This document shows, one piece after another, positions 14,874 to 22,248 of a DNA stretch of 50,085 nt. The DNA comes from Streptomyces sp. PKU-EA00015 (GTDB lineage Bacteria; Actinomycetota; Actinomycetes; Streptomycetales; Streptomycetaceae): positions 1 through 50,085 of the forward strand of contig NZ_JABZEE010000070.1 in assembly GCF_013387495.1 (NCBI RefSeq). Reading direction: 5' to 3'. Under the pieces are notes generated by a model. It saw only the letters and a list, made by a program, of their open reading frames with translations. It made no database searches and was not told the origin of the DNA. How positions within the stretch are numbered: the stretch's first letter is position 1; each line of letters starts with the position of its first letter. Both the position numbers and the translations under genes were made by a program.

Positions 14874-17800
14874 TCAGGGCGCGGTCTCCTTCAGGATCCG
14901 GTCGGCGACCGTGGCGGCGGCGTTCGCGTCGTCGAGGTCGCAGAACACCTGGCAGAACGCCGAGTACGCCTCCGCGTGGCCGGCGGTCGCCGCGGCCGGG
15001 TCGCGCAGCGCTTCGATCAGCTCGGCGCCGTCGGCGACGAACGGCCCGGGGGCCTGCTTCTCGAAGTCGAAGCAGAAGCCGCGCAGCGTGTCGCGGTAGT
15101 GCTCCAGGTCGTAGGTGTGGAACAGCATGGGGCGGCCGGTCTGCGCGAAGTCGAACATCAGCGAGGAGTAGTCCGTGACCAGCACGTCGCTCACCAGCAT
15201 CAGTTCGGCGACGTCGGGGTAGCGCGAGACGTCGCGGGCGAAGCCGCCGGTGTCGGGCAGCCGGTCGTTGACCAGGTAGTGGCGGCGCACGAGCAGCACA
15301 TGGCTGTCGCCGAGCGCGGCGCGTGCGGCGGCGAGGTCGAGCCGGAGGTCGAGCGCGTAGCGGCCGCCACCCTTGGGGCGGTCCTCGCGCCAGGTCGGGG
15401 CGTACAGGACGACGGTCCTGTCCCCGGGGAGGTCCAGGCGCTCGCGGACGCTCGCGGCGACCTTGGCCCGGTCCTCGGCGTGCAGCAGGGCGTTGCGCGG
15501 GTAGCCGGACTCGACGACCTCGCCGTCGTAGCCGAAGGCGCGGCGAAGGATCGGGGTGGAGAAGCGGTTGGGCGAGACGAGCACGCTCCACTGCGCGGCG
15601 CGGGCCGGCAGGGACTCGATGTAGGGCCGGTTGGCCTGGGAGGTGCCCAGCAGGTCCCGGCCGATGCGCTTGAGCGGTGTGCCGTGCCAGGTCTGCACCA
15701 CGAACTGGTCGGTGCCGCGCTGGAACCACTCGGGCAGCTGGGTGTTGGTCACGACCACCCGGGCTGTGGCCATTTCCTCGTGCCACTCGGCGCCGCCGTG
15801 AGGGACGGCCCGCACGCCTGCGGGCAGCCCGGCCTGCTGGTCGCGCACCACCCACAGGTGCTCGAACGGGCTCTTGCGGCGCAGCAGTTCCTCATGGACG
15901 GCGCGCGGCGAGTCGGAGAACTGGCGGCCGTCGAAGCTGCTGAACAGGACGGTTTCGCGCCGGGGGCCGCCGCGCAGGGCTGCGAACCGCTCCCGCATCC
16001 GCCGCTCGGCCACACCGCCGCGCTCGTGGGCGCCGAGGACCGGGCCCGACTCCACGAGGAGCTGGTCGTGGTAGCGGCGGTCGAGCGCGAAGTCGCGCCC
16101 CCGCACGCGCCGCACGGAGGGTACGGCGGCGTGCTCGGCGAAAGCGAGGCGCACGGGGGCGTAGCACGCCGGGTCGCTCTCGCCCCGCTCGCGGAAGAAC
16201 AGGAACCACCGGCCCTCGGCGAGCGGCAGTTCGCCGCCAGGCCCGTCGACGGCGGCGGGGGCGATGACGGCGCGGAAGCGGCCGTCCCGCAGTTCGTGCG
16301 CGAAGACGGCCTCCTCCTGGCAACCGCTGTGCTGGAGCACCAGCTCCGGCCGCCGCAGGGCGTGCTGCGGAAAACCCCCTTCGACGACGAGTTCGCCGGA
16401 AGGGGTCCACGAGAAGGCGTGGACGACGGGCTGGGGGCACTGGTCGCTCAGCACGAGGTTGCCCGCCGCGCTCGCGGTGACGGCGAGCTCCCGGGCCGGA
16501 TCGCCCAGCCCGTACCGCCCCGGTGCGGTCGCACGGGGGACGGCGACGGGCACCCGGCTGCCGTCGGCACGGACGAGTCGGACGGTCCAGGGCGAGGCGC
16601 GCGGTGCGTCGGCTCCCGCGCTCGTGAGGGCGATGTCGACGGTGAAGGCACCGGACGGGCCGGGGACGACGGGCACCTCGCGCTCCTCCCCCGTGTGGCT
16701 GTTGTGCAGCCGCACCGCGGTCGGGGCGGGGCCGGTGACGATCCCCTCGATCCGCACACCGTCGTCCGTGGCCCCGTGGGCGGTGAGCCTGGCCGCGACG
16801 CGTTCCGCCTTCAGGCGCAGTTTGTCGCCGGACAGCTCGGGAACGATGCGCAGTTCGTCGCCGACGTCGTGGACGGCGGGGGCCGCCCGGTTGCCGAGCA
16901 GTCGCAGAGGGCCGCGGCGCAGCGTCCCGGCCGCGACGATGCCGACCTCGAGGTTCCACGTGCCGGTCCTCAGCCGGGCCGGATCGACGACGGCCTCGAA
17001 GCCCGCCCGGTCGTAGGGGTGCAGGCTCTGGCGGGAGCCGGCGTTCGCCTCGGGCACGTCCGCGGGACGCAGCCGCAGCGGGAGCACTCGTCTGCGCCCG
17101 GACCGCAGCCAGGCGAACGTGCGGGGCCGTCGCTCGCCCGCCGGGTGGTTGCGGACGTACGCGTAACCCTTGAGGTGCAGCTTTCCGTCCCGCCACACCG
17201 CCTCGGTGATGTCGGACAGGACCGGCAGGTCGGCGGGGGCGGGCCGGTCGACGCCGCGCGGGAGGGGCGCGGTGAGCGCCGGGTATTCGGCGCGGCGGGC
17301 GCGCGGACCGCGGATGCGGAAGACGTCGCGGCCCTCCTTCTTCTCGAAGGCGAGGAGCGCGAGGAGTTCGGCGAGGCGCCGTTCGCGGACGAGCTGCCAC
17401 TTGACCCGCTGGTGCAGCACGAGCCCCTCCAGGACGGGCCTGGACACGCTGGTCACGAAGTCCCCCGCGTGCCGGAGGAAGGCTTCGCGGTAGTCGTCGT
17501 CGCCGTCGGGCAGGGCGTCCATGAAGAGCATCAGGTCACTGGCGAGGACGCTCGCCTCGTAGCGCCGGCGCGCCTCGCCGCCCAGGAGGCCGCGTGCCGC
17601 GGTGACGGAGGCGGCCCGGTCCCGCACGGCCTCCGGCCGGGCCCTGCGGGTGGTGATGGACCCGTCGCGGTCGCGCCACAGATAGACCGTGTCGTGCAGG
17701 ACGTCGACGGAGCGGGCGAGGAAGTGCGCGGGGACGACGACGGGGATGTCCTCGAAGAGGACGCCCTCGGGGAAGGCGAAGGCGTTCCGGACCCAGAAGT

Positions 17801-18308
17801 CCCTGCGGAACACCTTGTTGCAGGCGATGCGGTCGTACAGCAGCGCCCAGTCCCGGGTGACGTGGGTGGCGGTACGGGAGGTCGCCATCGGCTCGCGGAA
17901 CATGGGCGACTGCTGCGTCCTGCCGCCGGCCCGCAGCCGGTGGACGTTGCCGGTGGCGAAGTCGGACCCCGAGGCGTCGAGCGAGCCGACCATCTTCTCG
18001 TACGCGTCGGCCGGCACGACGTCGTCGCTGTCGACGAACGCCAGGAACTCGCCGCGCGCCCGCCGGATCCCTGCGTTGCGCGCGGCTCCGAGCCCGGCGT
18101 TCTCCTGCGAGACGAGCGTGAACCGCGGATCCTCCGCGACGAAGCGCCGTGCGATGTCACCGCTGCCGTCGGTGGAGCCGTCGTCGACCATGACGACCTC
18201 GATGTCCCGCAGACTCTGCTCGGCGAGGGAGCGCAGGCACTCCTCGAGATAGTCCTCCACATTGTGGACGGGGACGACGACGCTGAGCCGAATCGGCATG
18301 GTGGACAC
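14874..18308 (-). CDS. Large GT2-TagF wall-polymer transferase (three-part)
   Basis: A 1144-residue enzyme. The N-terminal GT2 domain (about 5-230) is intact: VVVPVHNVEDY, VDDGSTDGS, NAGLGAARNAG, DSDD. A middle part (about 340-760) without known motifs is rich in beta-strand-like sequence. The C-terminal TagF-like domain (about 790-1130) has WHGTP near residue 872 and VTDYSSLMFDF near 1047. It is about 390 residues longer than the two plus-strand paralogues, nearly all in the middle. Likely role: synthesis of a teichoic-acid-like glycopolymer; S. coelicolor PdtA is of the same family and a possible orthologue. GTG 18308 or ATG 18299 could be the start; neither has a strong ribosome-binding site. 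Confidence 0.85.
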   Translation of the reverse strand: MSTMPIRLSVVVPVHNVEDYLEECLRSLAEQSLRDIEVVMVDDGSTDGSGDIARRFVAEDPRFTLVSQENAGLGAARNAGIRRARGEFLAFVDSDDVVPADAYEKMVGSLDASGSDFATGNVHRLRAGGRTQQSPMFREPMATSRTATHVTRDWALLYDRIACNKVFRRDFWVRNAFAFPEGVLFEDIPVVVPAHFLARSVDVLHDTVYLWRDRDGSITTRRARPEAVRDRAASVTAARGLLGGEARRRYEASVLASDLMLFMDALPDGDDDYREAFLRHAGDFVTSVSRPVLEGLVLHQRVKWQLVRERRLAELLALLAFEKKEGRDVFRIRGPRARRAEYPALTAPLPRGVDRPAPADLPVLSDITEAVWRDGKLHLKGYAYVRNHPAGERRPRTFAWLRSGRRRVLPLRLRPADVPEANAGSRQSLHPYDRAGFEAVVDPARLRTGTWNLEVGIVAAGTLRRGPLRLLGNRAAPAVHDVGDELRIVPELSGDKLRLKAERVAARLTAHGATDDGVRIEGIVTGPAPTAVRLHNSHTGEEREVPVVPGPSGAFTVDIALTSAGADAPRASPWTVRLVRADGSRVPVAVPRATAPGRYGLGDPARELAVTASAAGNLVLSDQCPQPVVHAFSWTPSGELVVEGGFPQHALRRPELVLQHSGCQEEAVFAHELRDGRFRAVIAPAAVDGPGGELPLAEGRWFLFFRERGESDPACYAPVRLAFAEHAAVPSVRRVRGRDFALDRRYHDQLLVESGPVLGAHERGGVAERRMRERFAALRGGPRRETVLFSSFDGRQFSDSPRAVHEELLRRKSPFEHLWVVRDQQAGLPAGVRAVPHGGAEWHEEMATARVVVTNTQLPEWFQRGTDQFVVQTWHGTPLKRIGRDLLGTSQANRPYIESLPARAAQWSVLVSPNRFSTPILRRAFGYDGEVVESGYPRNALLHAEDRAKVAASVRERLDLPGDRTVVLYAPTWREDRPKGGGRYALDLRLDLAAARAALGDSHVLLVRRHYLVNDRLPDTGGFARDVSRYPDVAELMLVSDVLVTDYSSLMFDFAQTGRPMLFHTYDLEHYRDTLRGFCFDFEKQAPGPFVADGAELIEALRDPAAATAGHAEAYSAFCQVFCDLDDANAAATVADRILKETAP

Positions 18309-18439
18309 GTCCGTTCAAGAGCGCGGGGTTGCTGCGCAGGACAACCGGTCCACCGCCGGAGGGTCACCACGCCCTGCGCCGAACGGGTGATCCCGGGGGC
18401 GCGCAACGGGTGCGTGTGCGCCGAGGACGGACCCGCAGT

Positions 18440-18456
18440 ACGCCCCGCCGGGGCGT
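18440..18456 (-). terminator. Short stem-loop at the tetR 3' end
   Basis: A 7-bp inverted repeat (ACGCCCC/GGGGCGT) with a 3-nt loop directly abuts the tetR stop codon. A modest hairpin; termination is a guess. Confidence 0.4.
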
Positions 18457-19061
18457 CACGACTGGAGCGCCGCCACCGCCGCCGTCGCCAGCCCGTCCAG
18501 GTATCCCTTCGGCAGCCCACCCCGCACCACCACCAGCCGCCAGTACAGCGGTCCCACGATCAGGTCGAGGGCCCTGTCGGGGTCCGTGCCCTCGGGGAGC
18601 TCGCCCCGGGCGACCGCTTCGCGGACGACCACCGCCGCCACGCCCTGCTGGCTGTCCAGCAGTGCCGCCTTGATCGCGTCCGAGATCTCGGGGTTGCGCG
18701 CCGACTCCACCAGCAGGTCGGGGATGACCTGCGAGGCGACGGGGTGGCGCAGCGCGTGCGCCGCCACCTCCAGGAGCGCCCGCACGTCCCCGTGGAGGGA
18801 GCCGGTCGACGGTGCGGGCAGGCCCTGGACGGCGACGGCCGAGACCAGGTCCAGCACCAGCGACAGCTTCGACTTCCAGCGGCGGTAGACGGCCGTCTTG
18901 CCGACGCCCGCCCGCCGCGCGATTCCCTCGATCGACATGCGTGCGAAACCGACCGCCGCCAGTTCCTCGAAGACGGCTTTGCGGATCGCGTCGGTCACCT
19001 CCTCGCGGAGCACGGCGGCTCCTGCCGGGGGGCGGCGCGGGGTTCCGGAGTCCGTAGGCAT
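18456..19061 (-). CDS. TetR-family regulator, divergent from tagGH
   Basis: A 201-residue one-component regulator. The N-terminal TetR DNA-binding domain (about 20-70) carries the helix-turn-helix: GFARMSIEGIARRAGVGKTAVYRRWKSK in two overlapping halves. The C-terminal part (about 95-195) is the ligand-binding and dimer domain (HPVASQVIPDLLVESARNPEI, GPLYWRLVV). Three starts are possible: ATG 19061 (used), ATG 19073 and GTG 19082; none has a clear ribosome-binding site. It is transcribed away from the tagG-like gene, and two 16-bp related sites lie between them. Control of the exporter and of itself is therefore likely, with unknown ligand. Confidence 0.87.
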   Translation of the reverse strand: MPTDSGTPRRPPAGAAVLREEVTDAIRKAVFEELAAVGFARMSIEGIARRAGVGKTAVYRRWKSKLSLVLDLVSAVAVQGLPAPSTGSLHGDVRALLEVAAHALRHPVASQVIPDLLVESARNPEISDAIKAALLDSQQGVAAVVVREAVARGELPEGTDPDRALDLIVGPLYWRLVVVRGGLPKGYLDGLATAAVAALQS

Positions 19062-19085
19062 GGCCGGAATCATACCCGTCACGAC

Positions 19086-19101
19086 GAAACGGTTGCGTTC
19101 C
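19086..19101. promoter_or_regulatory. Candidate TetR operator 1
   Basis: GAAACGGTTGCGTTCC lies in an imperfect palindrome (half-sites CGAAACG and CGTTCCG, spanning 19083-19104). It matches the site at 19135-19150 at 13 of 16 positions. Confidence 0.55.
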
Positions 19102-19134
19102 GACGCTCGGCCGTCCTACTCTCGCCGTAGCGAC

Positions 19135-19150
19135 GATACGGTCCCGTTCC
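19135..19150. promoter_or_regulatory. Candidate TetR operator 2
   Basis: GATACGGTCCCGTTCC starts 49 bp from site 1, in the same orientation. It is followed by a further CGAAAC half-site (19153-19158), forming GTTCCGTCGAAAC, itself a palindrome with two mismatched pairs plus a central base. Confidence 0.5.
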
Positions 19151-19191
19151 GTCGAAACTGCTTTCCGCCGTCACCACGAGAGCGACCCCGC

Positions 19192-20109
19192 GTGACCACA
19201 GCCACCCCGTCCCGGCCGTCCCCGGCCGCCGCCGCCCCGCCCACCGACCTCGCCGCGCTCGCCGCCCGCCACGGCCTGACCGTCAGCGGCGCCCGGCCAT
19301 CCCTCGGCGCGTACATCCGCCAGCTCTGGTCGCGACGGCACTTCATCACCGCCTTCGCCACGGCCAAACTCACGGCCCAGTACAGCCAGGCGCGCCTCGG
19401 GCAGGTCTGGCAGCTCGCGACCCCGCTGCTCAACGCCGCCGTCTACTACCTGATCTTCGGCAAGCTGCTCGGCACCGGCGACGACGTCCCCGACTTCGTG
19501 CCGTTCCTCGTCACGGGCGTCTTCATCTGGACGTTCACCGCGAACTCGATCATGGCCGGCACCCGCGCCGTCTCCGGCAACATCGGGCTCGTGCGCGCGC
19601 TGCACTTCCCCCGCGCCTCCCTGCCCATCGCGCTCGCCCTCCAACAGCTGCAGCAGCTGCTCTTCTCGCTCGGCGCGCTCGTCGCCATCCTGTTCTGCTT
19701 CGGCGAGTTCCCGAGGGGCTCCTGGCTGCTCGCGATCCCCGCGCTCGTCCTCCAGGCCACCTTCAACACCGGCCTGTCGATGGCCATGGCCCGGATCGCC
19801 GCCCGCACCCCGGACGTCGCCCAGCTCATGCCGTTCGTCCTGCGCACCTGGATGTACGCGTCCGGCGTGATGTGGTCCATCGACAAGGTCCTCGGCAGCG
19901 ACCGGCTGCCCCACCTCGTGGCCGTCCTGATCCGGTACAACCCGGCCGCGCTCTACATCGACCTCGTGCGCTTCGCGTTCATCGAGTCCTTCACCGCCGA
20001 CCGGCTGCCCCCGCACGTGTGGGCCGCCGCCCTGCTCTGGGCCGTGCTCGCCGGCGCCGGCGGTTTCCTGTACTTCTGGAAGGCAGAGGAGCAGTACGGC
20101 CGTGGCTGA
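19192..20109 (+). CDS. ABC-2 type polymer export permease (TagG-like)
   Basis: A 305-residue membrane subunit of a wall-polymer exporter. It has six hydrophobic helices (first about 75-92, last about 272-292) and the family features LGQVWQLATPLLNAAVYYLIFGKLL and RTWMYASGVMWSIDKV. GTG 19192 follows a short CGAGAG and yields a Thr/Pro/Ala-rich start (TTATPSRPSP) before the conserved domain. The next gene, its ATPase, overlaps by 8 nt, so the two are translationally coupled. Substrate is probably the polymer made by the neighbouring GT2-TagF enzymes. O-antigen-type exporters look similar, but the context favours teichoic acid. Confidence 0.9.
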   Translation: MTTATPSRPSPAAAAPPTDLAALAARHGLTVSGARPSLGAYIRQLWSRRHFITAFATAKLTAQYSQARLGQVWQLATPLLNAAVYYLIFGKLLGTGDDVPDFVPFLVTGVFIWTFTANSIMAGTRAVSGNIGLVRALHFPRASLPIALALQQLQQLLFSLGALVAILFCFGEFPRGSWLLAIPALVLQATFNTGLSMAMARIAARTPDVAQLMPFVLRTWMYASGVMWSIDKVLGSDRLPHLVAVLIRYNPAALYIDLVRFAFIESFTADRLPPHVWAAALLWAVLAGAGGFLYFWKAEEQYGRG

Positions 20110-20881
20110 TCCGGCAGAGCCCGTCCCCACCGTCGTCGTCGACGGCGTCCACATCACGTACAAGGTCAACGGCGCCCGCACCGGCAGGGGCAGCGCCACC
20201 TCCGCGCTCAGCCGGATCGTCTCCCGCCGCGCCACGCCCGGCGTGCGCGAGGTGCACGCCGTCAAGGGCGTCAGCTTCGCCGCGTACAAGGGCGAGGCGA
20301 TCGGCCTCATCGGCTCCAACGGCTCGGGCAAGTCCACCCTGCTCAAGGCCATCGCGGGGCTGCTGCCCACCGCGAAGGGCACGGTCTTCACCCACGGCCA
20401 GCCCTCGCTCCTCGGCGTCAACGCGGCCCTGATGTCCGATCTCACCGGCGAACGCAACGTCGTCCTCGGCGGGCTCGCGATGGGCATGACCCGCCGGCAG
20501 ATCCGCGAACGGTACGACGACATCGTCGACTTCTCCGGCATCAACGACAAGGGCGACTTCATCTCGCTGCCGATGCGCACGTACTCCTCCGGCATGGGTG
20601 CCCGGCTGCGCTTCTCCATCGCCGCCGCCAAGAGCCATGACGTCCTGCTGATCGACGAGGCCCTGTCCACGGGCGACGCCCGCTTCCGCCGCCGCAGCCG
20701 GCAGCGCATCGAGGAGCTGCGCAAGGAGGCGGGCACGGTGTTCCTGGTCAGCCACAGCAACTCGACGATCACCGAGACCTGCGACCGCGCGATATGGCTG
20801 GAGGCTGGGGTCCTGCGGATGGACGGGCCCGCGAAGGAAGTCGTGGCGGCGTACGAGGAGTTCACCGGAGGGAGGAGGTGA
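20102..20881 (+). CDS. ABC transporter ATPase for polymer export (TagH-like)
   Basis: A 259-residue cytoplasmic ATPase. The Walker A is GSNGSGKST (about 74-82), the ABC signature is YSSGMGARL, a variant of LSGGQ typical of TagH/KpsT-type polymer exporters, and the Walker B is VLLIDEALSTGD; the switch histidine is in VSHSN. It lacks the long C-terminal extension of Bacillus TagH. GTG 20102 lies inside the end of the permease gene. With that permease it should form the complete exporter. Confidence 0.92.
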   Translation: MADPAEPVPTVVVDGVHITYKVNGARTGRGSATSALSRIVSRRATPGVREVHAVKGVSFAAYKGEAIGLIGSNGSGKSTLLKAIAGLLPTAKGTVFTHGQPSLLGVNAALMSDLTGERNVVLGGLAMGMTRRQIRERYDDIVDFSGINDKGDFISLPMRTYSSGMGARLRFSIAAAKSHDVLLIDEALSTGDARFRRRSRQRIEELRKEAGTVFLVSHSNSTITETCDRAIWLEAGVLRMDGPAKEVVAAYEEFTGGRR

Positions 20882-20924
20882 CGGCGGCGGGGTAGGCTCC
20901 CCTGCCGTCGGCGAGGGGGTCGGG

Positions 20925-21866
20925 ATGAGGGGCAAGCGTGGTCCGGAGCCGTTGCGGGACGAGGACCCGCGGGAGATCGCGGGATACGTCCTCACGGCGC
21001 GTATCGGCGAAGGCGGCATGGGAACGGTCTTCCTCACCCGCGGCCGCGACGACGGACTGCCCGTCGCGCTGAAACTGATCCGCCGCCAGCACGCCGAGAA
21101 CGAGAAGTTCCGGCGCCGCTTCGCCCGCGAGGTGGAGGCGGCGCGCACGGTCCAGGGCCACCATCTGGTGCCCGTGGTGGACCACGACACGGACGCTGAA
21201 CGCCCGTGGCTCGCCACCCGCTACGTGCCGGGCCTGCCGCTCGACGAGGCGCTCGGCGAGTTCGGGCCGCTGCCGCTCGACTGCGTCCTGCGGCTGACGG
21301 CCTGCACGGCGCGGGCGCTGAGCGCGGTGCACGCGACCGGGCTGGTCCACCGGGACGTGAAGCCCGCCAACCTGCTGCTGACCGCGCGGGGACCGTGGCT
21401 GCTCGACTTCGGCATCGCGCGGGCCTGGGATGCCGTGGGAGGCACGTCCGCGCTGACGACGGTGGGGCGGATGGTCGGGACGCCGAAGTACATGTCCCCG
21501 GAGCATGCGCTGGGCCGTGCGCTGACGCCCGCGTCGGACGTGTTCACGCTCGGCCTCGTCGCCGCGGAGGCGGCGACGGGACGCCACCCGTACGGCGAGG
21601 GCGGCGGCCTGGTCGTCGCGACCCGCATCGCGGGCACGGCCCACGAGCCCCCGGACCTGAGCGTCCACCCCGAACCGCTGCGCCGCCTCCTGACGGCGAC
21701 GCTCGCGCCCCGCCCTGAGGACCGCCCGCCGGCCGCCGACGTGGCGTCGCTGTGCACGCCGCCCCACCACTCCCCGGACTGGCTACCGCCGTCCGTAACA
21801 GCGGCGGTCACCGCGATCCACCGCTCCACCCTCCCCCCGGACCCCCGCACGTCCCCCTGGCGCTGA
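20925..21866 (+). CDS. Soluble Hanks-type Ser/Thr protein kinase
   Basis: A 313-residue kinase: glycine loop GEGGMGTVF (about 28-36), Lys in VALKLIR, catalytic HRDVKPAN (about 141-148), DFG at 160, and VGTPKYMSPEH in the activation segment. There is no transmembrane helix and no PASTA or other sensor domain after the kinase fold, only a short Ser/Pro/Thr tail. A GAGGGGG ribosome-binding site precedes ATG 20925. It follows the exporter genes by 43 nt on the same strand and may regulate envelope synthesis, but nothing in the sequence names its substrate. Confidence 0.9.
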   Translation: MRGKRGPEPLRDEDPREIAGYVLTARIGEGGMGTVFLTRGRDDGLPVALKLIRRQHAENEKFRRRFAREVEAARTVQGHHLVPVVDHDTDAERPWLATRYVPGLPLDEALGEFGPLPLDCVLRLTACTARALSAVHATGLVHRDVKPANLLLTARGPWLLDFGIARAWDAVGGTSALTTVGRMVGTPKYMSPEHALGRALTPASDVFTLGLVAAEAATGRHPYGEGGGLVVATRIAGTAHEPPDLSVHPEPLRRLLTATLAPRPEDRPPAADVASLCTPPHHSPDWLPPSVTAAVTAIHRSTLPPDPRTSPWR

Positions 21867-22248
21867 CCCGAGCCGGCGGCACAGGTCCCCCGCGCGGGGG
21901 CGAAGCCGCCGCCCGGGCGGGACGTCAGGAGCCGCATACCGATGGCATGCACGGCGAAGCACCCACTGTCAGGAACCGCACCCGCGCAAGCCGGATCCGC
22001 CCGGCGCCCACGGCGCGAAGCCGCCGCCCCAGTGGGCGCAGGCGGCGTCGGGGCGCCTGCCCCAGCCCGCCCCGGGGCGAGAGGCTCTCCCCACGGTCAC
22101 GAACGGCGCCAGCCAGACCACCCAGTACGCGGCACGGAAGCCGCCGCAGGGGCATGGGGCGTCAGCCCCACGCCCGACCAGGGGTCTGGGGCGCAGCCCC
22201 GGTTACGGGAAGGGGCGGGGTGGGGAAGACCACCCCGCCCACCGCCCC
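21867..22248. repeat. Gene-free, repeat-rich interval between kinase and gdh
   Basis: This 382-bp gap between convergent genes has no credible ORF. It holds three copies of GAAGCCGCCGC (21902, 22017 and 22137), about 115-120 bp apart, and several short hairpins such as GGGGC-GCA-GCCCC near 22182. The stretch from about 22145 to 22225 (CAGGGGTCTGGGGC and following) looks like a repeat commonly scattered between streptomycete genes. The gdh terminator lies at its right end. Confidence 0.6.
22213..22240 (-). terminator. Terminator of gdh
   Basis: A perfect 11-bp inverted repeat (GGGCGGGGTGG/CCACCCCGCCC) with a 6-nt loop, 8 nt beyond the gdh stop on the minus strand. Confidence 0.8.

Noticed and set aside
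14676..19130. A 1484-codon plus-strand open frame
   Set aside because: It covers at least three convincing minus-strand genes and has no motif; an effect of GC-rich codon positions.
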